This document shows positions 45,601 through 60,905 of a DNA stretch of 64,000 nucleotides, in pieces. The stretch spans positions 18,023,447 through 18,087,446 of the forward strand of contig NC_092364.1 in the NCBI RefSeq assembly GCF_030848805.1. Reading direction: 5' to 3'. The stretch's first letter is position 1; each line of letters starts with the position of its first letter. Below the pieces are notes generated by a model, which worked only from the letters and a program-made list of their open reading frames with translations, had not been told where the DNA came from and made no database searches. A program made the translations under genes and the position numbers. The stretch comes from Temnothorax longispinosus. Lineage: Eukaryota; Arthropoda; Insecta; Hymenoptera; Formicidae.

Positions 45601-47907
45601 ATGAATCTTGGAAATGATAGAACGCGAATCAATTTTATATTAATGTTTAGCGTAAATTAAAATAAAACAATTTTTTGTGGATTTATTTTAACCAAAGGAT
45701 TAGAGTTTATTAATTCTTCAATTTTATAGATTAATAATATCGCTACTGAACAAATAATTTTGCTATTGAGTTCTACGATTAGTCATTTCCAGAATAATTG
45801 GTCGTCCCACAAGTTATTATTTGCTTCGTTTTTAGGATTTCTCTAAACTTTCTCATTGTTCGTCGATGCTGTTCGGGCATCGATACACCGACTAAATCGC
45901 ACAAACCTCCGCTCAAAAAGTATACCGATACTATCACCATAGAAAATTTCATCAAAATGACCACGTCCCCCTTATACGCTCGGAAGCATTATCGGCACGA
46001 GAGGGTACACCATCATCACGCGCGGAGATTGTTACGTGCCCCGCGCGATCGCTCGATCGATCGGTGCCGGGCGTGACGGAGGATCCGCGCGAGGATAGCG
46101 GTTTGCTGCCCAAGCGGCCACGTGCAAACGGATAGCAGCTCCCCTTTCACGGGCGACTTACTCCTCGCCCGGACCTGCAATCAGGGCAAGATTGTAGACA
46201 TCTGCCGGCCATCTGCCGGCATCAGCGGCCTTCCGGAGGGCCGGCGATCGCCGCTCCTGCCGTCTCTTCTGCGTGCTTCGCGTCCCTCTCATCCGCCCCG
46301 CAACCGCGTTCTCGTGGCAAGGTGCACGAACGCGGTCTGAAATCGCACGTACGCGGAGACCCGTCCTGCTCCTTCTTATTGCTCGTCTCGTTGCGCGCGC
46401 GCCGGTATTGCATGCGAGCGAGGTGCGATCTAGATTTATAATGACGTAAACGAGCACATGCGGGTACGTGTGTCTTGATGATTCCGATAAATCTCGAATA
46501 CCCTGTGTCAGCCTTTTCGAATCGTGACGTCAGAGGCGACTGGCGAGAAAATCGCGAGAAAATGTACAGGAATAATTCGCGTGCGACTGATACTCACGTT
46601 AGCAACTCGTCGCCTACAAAATTGTCCCACTTCGGCAAGACAGATTTATGCAAAAGCAATAGCTGTCAGTTCGACCGAGGATTTATGTGCAATAATAGAA
46701 CAAAAGTAGACATGATATTGTCTACGAAAAAACTCAATTCAAGAGCTTGAAAGTTTTAACAATTTTAACAGTGACTATAATGATTAACTGAATACATGTA
46801 AAGGTTTTTAATTTCTACGCCGTAAAATTTTCTATATTTTGGATTGTAACACACTTTACTTCTTCAAATTCTCGATATTTATAACATTTTTCTTCGTTTA
46901 ATGGGTTGTTAGAGCTAAATATGGCATATATCGAATATATCGTCCTAACAAGATCGAGATAACCAATAGCCGAAGTAATCTTATCTGTATTTTCGTGTTA
47001 CATCGCGTTACAAATCCATGTTTACAAAAATATACGTGTCATGATGTGCTGCGTGCACTCCCGTGGGGAGCAAATGACTTTTGCAATTAACTCGCCGATG
47101 CATTATCGTTACCGGCGCAATGATCTTGCCTTGGTGCCGTCAGGCCAGGTGTAAAATCACAGTGCCGCTGAGCACCAGGTGTGCGTAACCTGGAGCGGAG
47201 GTGCGGAATCAGTTCTCCGCCAGCCGGCGAGATTAATTTAACGAGCGGCTCGTGCGGGATCATAAACTGCACGGAGGTTAATTCGTAATTAGCTCCCCAC
47301 GGTCTGTGCGCGATTCTGTAGGATATCTTAAAGGCATAATGCATACGCGTTGGCTGTGCAACGTTTGGGAAGATAACTCGGGAAGATACGATTTCCTCAG
47401 CGACAGCATCCCCGATGTTTGCGCCGATGACGTGTACATCAATTAATCAAGGATGTGGATCGAACGCTCAATTTTCTCGCGAAAACTTTGATTAATTGCG
47501 GACAACTCGGCCTCATCGGACGTCGCCAATCTGACGTTGTAGTCATGCGTTGAAAGTCGTTAAGGAACGAATGATAGATCGTCAAAGCGATCACGAATAT
47601 GCTGCAAAGAAACATTTGTCGCGCTCTTCCCTTACTTATTTCTCTAACGCATAAATGTTTCTCGAACAACTTGGATAACGAGGATAAGATAATGGAGCTT
47701 AATGAGAATGTGAGAACGCCTCTCGCGTTCTTGCGACAGGCTCTTGGCTTCGTTCTTTCGTGCTTTGTCGTTCTTTTCGGCGATCGGCGATTATTCTTGC
47801 CGCCGACCTTACCCGGTATCCCTGTCACGCTTTTCCGAATCTATAACCCGAAGGTCGTGTAATATATTCGTGACTGGCGACATCGTGGCGACCGACACAA
47901 ATAAAGA

Positions 47908-47953
47908 GCAGACAGACGGACGGACGGACGGACAGACGAATGGACAGACAGGG
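47908..47953. repeat. (GACG/GACA)n microsatellite
   Basis: Tetranucleotide array gacagacggacggacggacg with scattered interruptions, about 45 bp long. Confidence 0.9.
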
Positions 47954-50900
47954 ACGGTGCTGTATTTTTAGACTTCTAACCACGCGGCCACGGCAGAGAA
48001 CGCCGCATTACGCCGCCACGAGCTCGCCAAAGTGAACACGTAGGACACGTAGGTAATAACATTAGGGGATTACTATGTATCGTGAGAGGGTATAAAAAGT
48101 CACGTGTTTTAACTCAGACTGCAAATATTCCGTCTAATTTGAAGCTAATTATCTTTCAGAAAAATTTTCTAAAAATCCATTATCTAATTACACGAAATTA
48201 ATTAATATCAAAAATTATTCCACCGAGCTAAACTTCGAGGTAATAAAACATGTTACTCTCTTCAGTTAATCAGTTAATCTAATATTGCTTAATTTAAATA
48301 ATTGCAACTCGTACTTTTGACGTCGCAATCTTCAGACAATCTTTTAAGTTAGTCCTTCAATATATCCATGTGAGACATTTATCTCGTATCATATCCTGTA
48401 AAGGATTCATGGAAATAGCGTGTGCAAAATTCCACTCTTCATTCCGTCACTCGGTACTTTCCTTCTAAAGAATAATTTAGAAAATTGAAATTATGTATGG
48501 CCTAATTAGCTCTAGATTTGTGACAATCTGTCTGATTCATTCCCGCATAATTGCGTAATCGTAGACGTTTCGATGGCGAGCGCGTAAGGAACAGGAAATT
48601 CGGGATGTCTCCAATTAGCATTTCACTTGTCTGTATTCATCGTCGCGTTACATAACAGCGTATAATATAGCTCAATAGATCTTAGCGAAGTCGCTCGAGC
48701 GCGCTACGAGGTGTAATACCCCGGTAATTCGCGCGGGCAATGGGGACACTTACGGCATACTACGTATATACATACCCTACGTGTGTGCACAAATCGTCCG
48801 CCGTCGTCATCGTCGTCGTTTGTGTGCCGAGTACCGCCTGGAAGAAAAACCTCAATTTAGTTTATAGTGTCAATTGAATGAACAGACGGGGTACGTGATT
48901 TATTTTTAGACCTGCATCACAGGGGGACCCCGCTGCATTAAACGGTTACGTGTGTGCACGGCTCATGCACGAACGAGCTCATCTCTGCGCCGCGCTGGCG
49001 ACGACAGCATCATCGGCGAACGCAGAGAGCGACGTCACACGAGAGATGCTCCTGCGATTATTACGTCGCCCAGCGCAATTTTCATTTCCTCGGCCATACG
49101 AAAATAATTAAATGACTTTCTACCTTATTGTTAGCCGCGTGCGCAGTATTTTCTAAAATACTATAGTTATTTCAAATTATCAAAAACATTATTTTCCCCA
49201 TTTATCATGATAAAATCACGGTTCTCTTTTAGAAAAAAAGAGCGCAAACGTCGCAAACTGGAATTATATATTCCCCTGAATGTTTTAGTAATGCAAATGC
49301 ACGTTAATAAAGTTTTTTGTTAATTTTATAATATCATAAGTACATGATGCAAGTACTATTTTCGGATTCTATAATTTTTAATCGCATATGGCGATCAGTT
49401 GTGTATTCAATAATCGATTAAAATCTAAATCACACTGAACTTTATTTGCGTCGAAGCTATAAAACGTTTAAAAGAAGTCGTTTATATCACTAACTATTAC
49501 ACCGTCAATACAGCGTTTCGTTTTGTCAAGCCAATCGAGAATCTGTTCGAGCTTCGGCTCCGAAAGATGAGAGCGACAGATTGCATTTCTGTGAAATCCG
49601 CACCGGGTGCTGGAAACGCTTAGGATTTGGCATGAACTTGCGCCGAGGAATTCCAAGGGGGAAATGGCAAACTCTCGAGTTTAAGTAATAGAGGTTTAAC
49701 CCTCTATGGCCGTGACGAGGGATTTACCTCGATCCTCAAGTGGCGTTCACAACATCGCCGCACGAACTACTAACACAGACCCTCCGCGCAGCAACTTGCT
49801 CATCTCGCGCAAAGATCGATAACTTGTGCAGTTATTACGAACTTCTCCACCTTCGTTAATCCTCAACCTGCTAAATCTACTCTTCCAACAGCAATTTTAT
49901 GCTGCTGGTCAAAATACAGAGTGGTAAATGTTGAAAATTCAACTTTTTTTTTCTTGCGCGGTTTTCGGATTATATTCGATGGGACGGTCTTCGGATCAAG
50001 AGACACGGTAGTGTCTCGCGCCAAAGTACACGCGAAGCGAGACCGCACCGTGACTCTTTTACGCGAACGCACGAGTTGCAAGTACCCGAGATTATATTCG
50101 ACGGGATCCCTCGAATATTCCGGTTCCCGAACGCGAAAGATTATAAATGAAAAGAACCTGCCGTAAAAATGCGGCTGCGTCTAAATTAGTATAATATTTC
50201 AGTTCTTTGGGAATTTTTCATTTTTCACAAGTTTAATAAATTACTGAGGCTTATCTTCATAAAAATCTTAACGATAATTATAGTATTTACGTCATAATTC
50301 TGTAATATAGAAGTCTCCCTTAAATATACCGAAATATACGTAAAAGAATCGACCTCCCCCCTCGCTACAATTTCAATCTCCGTCTTACGCCGCGTCGTTA
50401 TTACCGACACCCTTCAGGCAATCGGCTCTTCCGCCTCAATCCTTTCGAGTTAATGACCGCGAATGAAATCGGAGCACTCCGCTTACACCGAGTTTCCTGT
50501 ATGTATAACGACCTTAAAATAAAGGGCGGAGATCTCCGAGAGAAGAGAAGGGAACGAAGAAAGGAAGGAAGGAAGGAAGGAAGAAAGGAAGGAAAGCGCT
50601 GAGAAAGGACGTACGACGTCCCAGCCCTTTCGCGGCGACCGGGCAGGATCGATGGAGCGCGATTGAGGGTCCTCGAAGACAGGATCCGTCCTTCGACCTA
50701 TATACCACCCGCCCGAAAGCGCGCGCGCACGTATAAAAACCTGCGCGGCCTGTCGACTTCCGGTCCCCCGGACGCCCAATGCAGCCGGGGCTTTAAGCTC
50801 GCTCCGGGGAAGCCTCGGGAGTTTTTACGAGCGCAGTTTATGGAAGCAAGCCAGCTGTGCTCGCGATAAACCCGCTGTACCTATCTACGGTGTGTGCACA

Positions 50901-52440
50901 CGCATTCGCACGAAAACATACGGGGCACATACGTGCACACAAAAACCCACACACAAATGCGTGCATTCGAGAGCAGGGCGCTGTGCACACCAACGAAAAG
51001 CGCACCAAGCGCGTTCGAATGCATCGCGGATATATGCACATATGGATTTCGCAGGTAGATACACGAATCACGCACACACATATAAAATCGCAACACACAA
51101 CCACATAGGAACGTTGCATCGAGCATGCATGTGCGTTGCCCGAGCCGCGTCGCTCGCGCGAATGGTTGCGCCGCCGCGCCGTGCCAAAAACTTCCGTTTA
51201 CGATCGCACCGAAAATGTTGATTGGAGCATCGCGATGTGAGCGACGCGTGACGCTGAAACGTTACCGTTGGATTTATCGGCGTTTATTCCTCTCGCACGC
51301 GTTTACGTTCGCAAGGTACAGTTAAATAAATCGAGATTTTTAGATCACAAAAATACGCCGGTCTTTAGAAAGGTTTTTCGCAAAATGCAAAATAGACGTG
51401 ATCTATCTCAAAAACATTTTGCGGTACAATATAAATTACGGGCATGTAAAAAGTATGACTGATAATAATATAAAAAATATTGTGAATTATTGCTAATATT
51501 AAAAAAAAAATTTATTGGAAAAGCCAGCGCGCACAAAGACAAGGAAGATCGGGTGAATCCCTGTGCTTGGTGGCGCGAAAAAAATCAACAATCTCCGGCT
51601 TAACGCCTCCCGTTGCTTTCGTCTACTTTCTCGCGGAATGAATGACTTTAAATCCCGCGTTCGTGGGAGCTCCCGTGTTCGAGTGGGCGGTGAATGGTTG
51701 TATTCTTTGGTGTTAGTGGAGGCCGCGCGACGACCTTTCAACCGCACCCAGCTTGAGTCGCTGTTAAGACCCATGGGAGGAAATTGACACGAGCAGTTCT
51801 CTCAGGAAATGATCCGCATAAGCGATATCGGATCAAGTTAAGCCTCTTACATATTGCTTGCTCGTGCTAAAAAAGGCATCATCGGAGAGTCGCTCGTCGT
51901 ATTTCGTGCGGGAGCTGATTAATCGCGCCCAACCGGTTATCGCTGTCGCAATTGCGGCGCATGAAGAAAAAGTTCCTCGGCGTATGATAAAGCGACGATA
52001 ATCGGCGCATACGAAATTGTCCGCGCGTAACGCGTGACGCGGATGATGAGGACGCGGCCGAGCGCGTTTCTATACGGCACGGGATTTTATCGAGGGGATT
52101 AAACGACGCCGACGGAACGCACGGCGCACGGGGGTGGCGGACGACACGTTTGACCGAAATGTAAATTCGGTCACGTCGAATTAAACCGACCGTCCTGCAG
52201 GCGCCAGTCGCGCTCGATGCGCGACGCGAGGGCGTCAATCACGAATGCACGAAATGTGTTTTCAAACGCGATTGACGTCAAACGACACGCACACCGAGCC
52301 TTCAGAATTTAGCGAATAATTCCGCGCGATATCGCGCTCGAAGAGCGCGTCCGCCACATTCCTTCCGTTAATATTCGGCCGACGTGCTTTTATAAATCCG
52401 GGATTTTATGTTTTAATTGCGCTTATTCTCTCGCTGCACA
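47954..52440. other. Gene-poor region, 48.0-52.4 kb
   Basis: Includes TATA-like sites (ggtataaaaagtcacgtg at 48090 and cgtataaaaacctgcg at 50731) without a convincing initiator or downstream gene. It also has a (GGAA)n array at 50557-50594, CA/CG-rich alternating DNA at 50890-51100 and CpG-rich DNA at 51.9-52.4 kb. No protein domain or RNA gene was recognised. Confidence 0.4.
50557..50594. repeat. (GGAA)n microsatellite
   Basis: Array of ggaa units with two gaaa interruptions. The minus strand gives the low-complexity Phe/Ser/Leu/Pro frame seen there. Confidence 0.9.
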
Positions 52441-55400
52441 TTTAAGTCTATAAATAAATAAATATATATATATATAGAACAATGAAATATTAATCAATAT
52501 GAAACTATTTTTTTTGCAAGAATATAAATTTCACAACTGGATAATTTTAGCTATAATAATCTCGTTATCCTTTTCATCACTCTTTTCTAATAATTAATAT
52601 GGATTATTAATCATTAGTCATTATTCATATATGTGACGTGCTCGACTTTCCGCTATATTTCGCCAGATGAATAAATTAATTAATAAAGAAGAAGTTTATG
52701 ATGCTCGATGGAATAAATAACGCACCACGAGGAAATTCTAAGCTCCTGGCATACGTTCGATACTTAAGGATCTTGCACTCTGCGGCAACAAATTTCGGTG
52801 GATTTACTCCATTATTTACGGCGGGCGCAATTGACGGCCACGTCGTTGGCATAGGTATCCGAATTTGTCTTCGCGGGGACACGAAGACGAGTCGGAAAAG
52901 AAATATAACCCGGCGTCGGAGCCAGAGGAAGCCGGGGGATTCTCACGCATGAGAGAGGGATCGTGACGGAAGGTCACGCTGCATCTGCGACGAGGCGGAC
53001 TTCGCTCTCTCGGGACGGCTCCAAAAAGTATGCACATACGAAAGCCGCTCTATTTACGAACAGGGTGAGAGCAAAAAGATCCTTCCCACCCGCAGAAAAG
53101 TAAGATAAAATTAATATTGTTTTTATTTGATTATTATTAATATCGCCATCTTCGGAATGCAAAACGTATTTTGCGAATAAATGAACTATATTTTAGGAAA
53201 TAAAACGCGAAATTAAGCGATTTCTCTTAATCTTCCCTCGGAACTTCGAATTTAAACTCCAAAGCGTTTAACTGTAAGATCTTTAGACGCTTTCAAGTTT
53301 GCAAAATATCGCGACGTTTTTAGATCGGAATAATTCGATAAAGTTCTGTCGAAAGTATAATTTCTCCGGATACGAAACATCGACGAATCGCAAAGTGGCG
53401 ACATTTTCTGGAACGTTCACATCGGCACGCGGTGGCATCTTCTAGAATAGATAGAATCCGCATGTCAGTTAGCGGCTGCCAAGTTAAGAGAACTTACGTT
53501 CCAGCTTCGCTACGTACGCTCTCAATTAAATACCGTCATTTTGGAATCTGACAAGCGCCAGGAATAAGCGCACGATCCCTTGGAGAGATTTTGCCTCGGA
53601 TTTTGCGGTTGCGTCTATATCCAAGTCCGTCCGAGAACGAGGCAACTTAATTCCGACCTACCCAGAGAATTTTCCTGGCTTATTTAAACCTTTCATTATT
53701 GTTATTTCCGCTTATTGCTTTTACTTTCGTATTATAAAGCTATTTAAAGAAAAAAAAACATTGTGTAGTAGTTAATTGCGAAGTTTGGAGTCTTCAGCAA
53801 GAAGAAAATCTCAAGTTCTTCTCGAAACATACTTTCTGTTAAAAATTTCTCATAGAACTGTTCGACGTATGCAAAAAATACGCAACGATCGGGTGACAAG
53901 TTGAATTACGATCGATTATCCGGTAATGCAAATGCGATCGAAAACAACCGCGGTTTATCGGATCACACGGTGAGTATTGCCGACGTTGAGAGGAAGATGT
54001 GAGACAGGACAGATGATGGTACGCCAGCAGGCAGAGATCTCTCGCGTCTCTCCGATCTTCTCCGTGACACCGCCGGTTTTCTCCGCGCCACGGTGTCCAT
54101 GTGTTACCGTACGGACACGTGCCACCGCGCGTATGCGTACGTGTGTTATCGGCACTGGCCGAGACAGGTTGACTATCGGACGTTTTACATCGGCGGGGGA
54201 AAAGCCGTTCGATTAGACGGTTCTCCGCGCGCGGACGAATTATGCAAATCGCGGGAAACCGGTCCCCGCAGTAATCTCGCGCCGCACGCGGCATTATCGC
54301 GGGGTTCTCGTCGGGGTTTTTAATCGATTTTAAAATAAACCGACCGATTAACGAAAGATAACGGAGGCGTGTCAAAGGGTTAATTGAATCGCTCGAAATT
54401 TATCGGTAGATCGGCCAGCAATCCCGCAATCGGCTTTACAGACTTTATTCGCGCGAGTTATAGGCAAGGGAATATACGGAGTATATTAAAAGATCGGATT
54501 TTCTCTAATATGATGCGCTTTCCGTTGAATTTTTGTGAGAATTTTTTTATTTAAAAAAAAAAGCCGGTCTAATTAAATTTTTTTAGCAATAAAAGTTTGA
54601 TGAACGAAAATTAATATAATAAAACTTTATTTTTCTCTTATTTTAAATACATTTCCATTGAATAAAATTTTATATTGCATTCTTACGCACACGAGACTCA
54701 AATATCGAAGCATATCTAATCTCTAATTTTCTGTATTTAAGTTTTATTGACTTCACAGCTATAATTAAGTATTCGCGTGTCGCTTACAACGTTTACAGCT
54801 AATCTTTTATCTATGGACGCGAAAAGTGGCGAACGCCGCACGCTAATCATTATCATAACCGGATCCAGTGTTAACAACACTACTCTTAACGTATCTCGAG
54901 CTCGAGATCATATAACGATCGGCTATCGCGAATAAATTGCGTTTAACAAATTCCGCGGATGCCGTCGAACGTTGGCCAGCGCGGTCGATATATATCTCCG
55001 TCGTTTACCCAGTGGCGTATACAAATTTTTTTTAATCACCTCAACGATGTTTTTTTACAATCAGATGACCAATCGTGTGTCGCGGCAATACGTAACAATA
55101 CGTCGTTGTGTCCAGAAAAAAGACATGAATATTAACTACCCGGACACCTCATACCGAAATCTTGAAATGGAAGAGTGTATGAAAAAAATGTTTGCGTCGT
55201 ATAAAAACCGTGCGTAAAAAGAGGAAATGTATGAGTCAGGGAAAGAATAATGACCGTCATAAATTTACTCGGATTCTGAGTTATATGCTGACACGATTTT
55301 TACATGGATTGCATGGAGATACAACATGTCAGCAGAGATACCAAAATACGCCACTGCCTTCGTGTGTATAACGTTGCGCCGTACGGGCACATGCGCGCGC

Positions 55401-58400
55401 GAGTGCACGGAGCGCGCCAGACGACCGGCGCCACGAGGAATCCCCACGCACACCTGAATGCCGACCGAATGGCGACCGCTTGCGTAAGAGTCCGACGAAC
55501 GATCGCCGGAGTCGAGTCATTCTAAGATTTCCGCTCGCCGGCCGACCGGCCGCGCCGGCGGCCCTGGCCGGTCGCGTGAGCCGAGTTGGGAAAGTCTCGG
55601 GAAAATTCAGAGAGTTGGCAATGCATCTGCAACTCGAATATCCCGATACTTTTTAGACCAACGATCCTAAATGTCGCATATATTATTAAGCGTCACTTAA
55701 ATGAACTTGGAAAATCTAAAAACAGTTGTCTTTAAATGCTCAGGCGATAGTGTTGCGCATTACCATACATATCAATCCAATACATATTTTCTATTTCATT
55801 ATATCCCGTATTTCATAAGCAATTCCGCAAATTGTTCAAGCAAATTTCGATTTTAATATTAACGCGCCACTCGAGGCTTCTTTGGTTATCGTAAATTTTT
55901 ATTCTAGTTGGGAATGCGGATGACAAGCGTCATAATTTGTCAACGTGTCGTGGTATCATCAGTGATTGCACGGTACGTCGAAACTTCCGCAACGGGAAAT
56001 GCAGCTGTTATACTAGTTAACTATAACGAGGAACTCGCTGCTACTGCTATTATACACCAACGATAGCTGGATAGGGACACGACTGTTTAATAAGTCCGAA
56101 CACATACGGATTACAAGAAATTTTTTGCGGCTGATTAATCAGCGATACGGCGCTGATGCGACGAGGAAGACTTCGCACTCGCTCATTACACTCTTCTTTA
56201 TTACACATCCTGATTATGCGCTCGCCGCGCGCGATCCTTGAACCTCATAGGAATCACAACTCCAAGGTCTGTTCTTACCGCACGTATAATCCCGCGCAGT
56301 TATCGAGGTTTTTCATCGCGAATCATCATCGTGCGCGTAACTGTCGCGCGCGTTTGCACATGTCTATCCGGTAAAGATAGAGTCCGACTTCAGCTGTTAC
56401 AATCTACATATTCTATATATAAATCTGTTCAGTTCGTGATGCATTTCTCTGCGTAGAATAATTCTGAATATCTTAAAATACATGACAAAATGATTATATA
56501 TGCCCGCATCTAAAATGCATAGGAACAATAATTTACCACAGCACCTTCACAGAAATAACTGTATGAATAGACACATTTGCATATTTATCTTAATATAATT
56601 TTAATGTAACTATTTTTTGCATTTTTTTTTGGTAAAGATTTATGATAATATTATACATCACTTATGCATTGCCTGCGAAAAGCCAATAATACAATCAGTG
56701 TCTTTTACGAAGCTGGAAGAAAGTTTCTGAATAGAAATGAGAAGGCCAATTATACTATCTCTATATTAAAACATTTTTCACGAGTACTTGTTCACACCAA
56801 TACACCAATATTATCTCTAATGCAAGCATTTGTTTGACTATTAAATCTGTTTTCAATTTTCGTTGTGCTACTTTTATCGAAATTTATTCCCAGTCACAGC
56901 AAATCTGCAGAGAACACATTTTTTACCCTGACTTGTATTAGGTCTTCCACGAAATCGTAACGTTTTGCTAGCGAAATGCAAATGAGTCACGAATCGTTGA
57001 ACAGACGAGTTGTCGTTTGTCGTCGCCGTCGTTAACTGAACCGACTGAACGATCCCAAACGTAGCGTTGATCGCGGATCTCGCGCAACAAAGCGTGAATT
57101 ACTACAGGCTCGTTGCATACATTACACGCCGATATCCCCATTAACGCGTCGTCGAAACGTAAATAAACGGGACGTGCGCGGAGTCGAGCTTGCGGCCTTC
57201 GGAAGAGAAAAGGCCGCGGCAGAATCGGGTCCTAACCGCGGTTTTACCGTAAATTCTCTTACACAAGAGTTATCCCGTGGTATGCACGCGTGAGTGTTAC
57301 CTCACGAAGGCGAGAGAGGCGTGCCCACGCATGCTTCTCGAAAACCCGAAGGCCCGAACGCACGCTGTCGCGACAATTATAATTATTTATTCGCCCTCAT
57401 TGCGACGAGAGGATCAACGAGAGTCCCGACATCGATATTTCCAAGTCCTTCGAAGAGACAGCTTGAATCTCGTCGAATTCACGCTCTCGAAATATTTAGA
57501 ACGAATCCACGACATGGTACTGTCAGCAAGAACGCGCTCATTAAAGATCAAGAAATTAAGACTGCACTCAGATTCGGAGGGAGTTAAATAGATTTGTAAA
57601 AATTACGAACGGGAATTATAGCATTAAATAAATATTAAATTGTATTATTAAATAATATTAAATACATAAATGGAAAATGTGCCTATACGTTATACGATCA
57701 GGCTGGATCTTTTGTGCCTATAATAATGTTATTCGCGGGAATTTACGTACATTTGTCGCTTAGCAAATCACGCGCCGTTACTATCTGTCTTGAAACGCAG
57801 TCTAGAGTTGAAGTTAGAATAGTACCTACAATCATTATTGATTAAATCATTGATAATCAACTTAATAATACCGATACTAATACGAACCACTTTAGAACCA
57901 CTGCAAAGGGTATGTTGCGAAAAATCGCCCGACCGCATATTGGCACATTTCCTATTTACTTGATTGTTATCATAAACGGTCATGACTCACTTAATACGAT
58001 ATTAAATATGATTAATTAAAGGTCATAAACCTTCAGAGATTGAATCAAAATCTATCAAAGTGGACTTAACGGCGTTAACGTTATTACTGTGTAAAATTGT
58101 TCAAGCACAATGCCTGCATTTCCTGAAATGTTGATAGTCAACATACCGTGAGTCACCGGAGCATCTCGATTAAATCAGAGCACGAGAATCGCTCGTGTAC
58201 GTGGAAGGAATTGAGCACTGTCCCATGGTGCGATCTCGATGAGGTCATTTCAGCCTGGCTTCTGTCAAATCGATTCAGGACTGATCGCGAATGTACGGCC
58301 GGATGCGATCAAGTCGCATCACCCACGAGGGCGTTCGGTATTTAATTGTATGGAAATTAGCCACCGCGTGGAAATGTATACACGCGCAAGGTTAACACGT

Positions 58401-60840
58401 ACGTCAAATCACCTTCTATTGTTTTCTCTCTATCTCACGGTCGTAAAACGTGCTCTGTTTAGGCGGTGGGTATTCTCGACGGCGATCAGATCAGACGGAT
58501 TGAAAATATCGAAATAGAAAAGCGATCGGAAGTATCAGATCTCCAATTCGCGATTGTTCGATGATCGATATAGCTATTATACGGTACGCTATCATCGCTA
58601 GTCGGAAACAATCGCTATTATTGTCGATCTGTGATTGAGAGCGTAATTAATTACAGATCAACTGCGGTAGGTCCGTACCTTTCACGAACCTTTATTTCAC
58701 GTTCCACCATTTTAGGAACGTATCATTATGTTATAGCATTCATAGATATCCAATATCTGTTTTGTGTGCGAGCTACACATCAGGCTAAAAAAAGATAAAA
58801 GAAAGATAACTGAGATAATATGGGATTATCTCCAAGTCTTTAAACCTTTCTGTGAATAACTTATTATTAATATCTTCGATAGAACGTATTCAGGCCAGTC
58901 ATCATTATCCGAGAGACAGAAATGTGGAACGCCGTATAAACAAGTTCGTTTCGGTGATTTTACTTTCGAATGGCAAGGGCGAAGGATGGAGGGCTCTGGG
59001 ATAAAGTTGATCGAAAACGGGCGAAGGATAAGGAAAACCTGGAAGGAACGAGTTGCTCAAAGTTACTCCGGAGCACAGCGGCGGTTCTGGGAATTGGGGA
59101 AGCCCTCTCGTTTCTCCGTTGTGCGAGGTTATTCTCCGGTGTCCCGGGATCTAGGAATAGAACTCTACTTACAGCATCACCGTTTCTCTTCTCTCCCTCT
59201 CTCTCTTTTTCGTAGCCGCAGGGACATGACGAGCAACGGCTAAGGTGTCGTTCACAACCGACCGACCGTCTGTCATCGCTGACCATGCGTCTCGTTTTCT
59301 CCATTCACAAAGCTCCCCACGCCGTACGACTGCTGTGTTATTGTTCTTGATTGAATGACTTTTGCAGAGAGTAGTAAGAACATACCAAGTTTTTTTCTTT
59401 AAACACGCAGAGAAACCCTAGCCACGTAGCACAGGTATCGTTCTGTAATTTGGCATGAATTAAAGGAATTCGTAAAATTGCCGTAAATCACAATCCTGTA
59501 AATAGAAGAGATAGATATTGTTTAAGTAAATTTCTCTAGAAATTTAAGTTGAAACTTCATCATGTCGTTCACATGAAGACGTTCACATAAAAACACGTCC
59601 GTCAATTTGTTACAATGATTAGAAACAAGAAAAAACCTTTGAGTAGCCGACGTTGATCGTGGCTATTTCTATCTCCTGTCAAAGACATATATATCGGGCG
59701 ACACAACGAACATAACAGGCTAATGAAAGAAAGAAGCCAAGGAGAGAAAGAGATAGGAGCGAATCCTAAAGCACTACATAGTTTGCGAGCACGACCCCGA
59801 ATTGACGATTTATAGTAAGAATCAGCTTGGCTCCTTTCTGACCCCGATTCCCATGGAATTCCTAGAAAGCCTGATCTTTGCTCGAGGTTCGAGCGAGCTG
59901 CATTCTTCTGCATTCGCTCTTCGAGTGCATCGCGCTCGGTCAAATCAATTCCAGCGATTACTGAATTGCTTAGATTTCCGCGAAATAATGGAGTAAAGCA
60001 TCTGCATTTTACGTATTCAAATGTATCAGAAGACAGTAAAGCGAGAGAAATACAAGATTTGAAATATCATAAAATATAATTGCATCTTTCGAAAAAATTT
60101 AAAATATCTCTCTTCAATTTATTTCTTGCAAAAATACGCGACAAGCTCTCTTATATCAGTGAAATATGCGAAAAGTTGTAGATTTTTAAGTTCAGGAATT
60201 ACGTCTATCTCGAAGCTTATTAACGTCAGAAACATGATATCCCATGGTTGTACCATCTTCATAAATTTTTATGCAACTGATGCGCAAATCGTTTTTAGAC
60301 GATATTTTTATCGCTATTTGCAACAGCTCTCCAATATTATTCTTCTCTCTTTTTTGTATTTTCCAATAATTGACCCATTTCTCTTAATTATCGTAAAAAA
60401 AAAACCAATGTAGTCAACAACGTTCTCGATTTTCCGGAAAAAAACTAATCTTCCTGCAATACAATGTTCAAAAGACAGTTGCGACGGAGAGGAAATATCG
60501 CAAAGACGTCGCCGGAACATCCTTCGGTAAATCAAATTAAGCGCACGACAAAAACAGGCTCTACTCTCCGTGAAAGCAACCAGGGAGACCCGCGACTAGA
60601 ATTCGGTCAAACGTGAGCGTTACGAGGTGAACGTGAGATGACCCTGGTCCTCCTGGTTATCGCAACCTCGTTTCCACCCGCTCTTCTCCTTCTGCGAAAC
60701 TGTCGACGATGGAGAAATCTGACGAAACGTCCTTGCTGGGACAAAGAAAAAAAAAGTGTTTTTGCCGCCGCTGCTTTCAAGATCGTAATTTATTTGCGTC
60801 CGATGCATCGTCGCGATTTGTAAAACTTATTTATACTTTA
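52441..60840. other. Gene-poor region, 52.4-60.8 kb
   Basis: AT-rich with GC-rich patches at 52.8-53.1, 54.0-54.4 and 55.3-55.6 kb. The longest open frame is 178 codons on minus at 53839-54375. It overlaps + strand frames in the same GC-rich DNA and has no recognisable domain. No transposon remnant or RNA gene was identified. Confidence 0.4.
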
Positions 60841-60905
60841 CGTTAACTCGCGTTAACCGAACGGTGACAGATGTAATTAGAATTTACATAACAGCGCGGC
60901 CTTCT

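Larger units (their letters stand above)
41086..47880. other. Gene-poor region, 41.1-47.9 kb
   Basis: AT-rich at 41.5-42.7 and 44.2-44.7 kb. CpG-rich patches lie at 43.5-44.2, 45.0-45.4 and 46.0-46.4 kb. Two short tandem pairs are listed separately. A (caggg)n run lies at 45171-45187 and an 11-bp pair (catctgccggc) at 46199-46220. Open frames overlap on both strands in the GC-rich patches and show no domain. Confidence 0.4.

Noticed and set aside
47908..47953. Regular repeat array that might suggest a CRISPR-like structure
   Set aside because: It is a simple 4-bp microsatellite with no spacers, in eukaryotic DNA.
48091..48116. TATA box, E-box and TCAGAC initiator-like arrangement
   Set aside because: Spacing is about 25 bp, shorter than usual. 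The initiator is imperfect and no gene follows.
53839..54375. 178-codon open frame on the minus strand
   Set aside because: No recognisable domain, irregular codon use, and overlapped by + strand frames.
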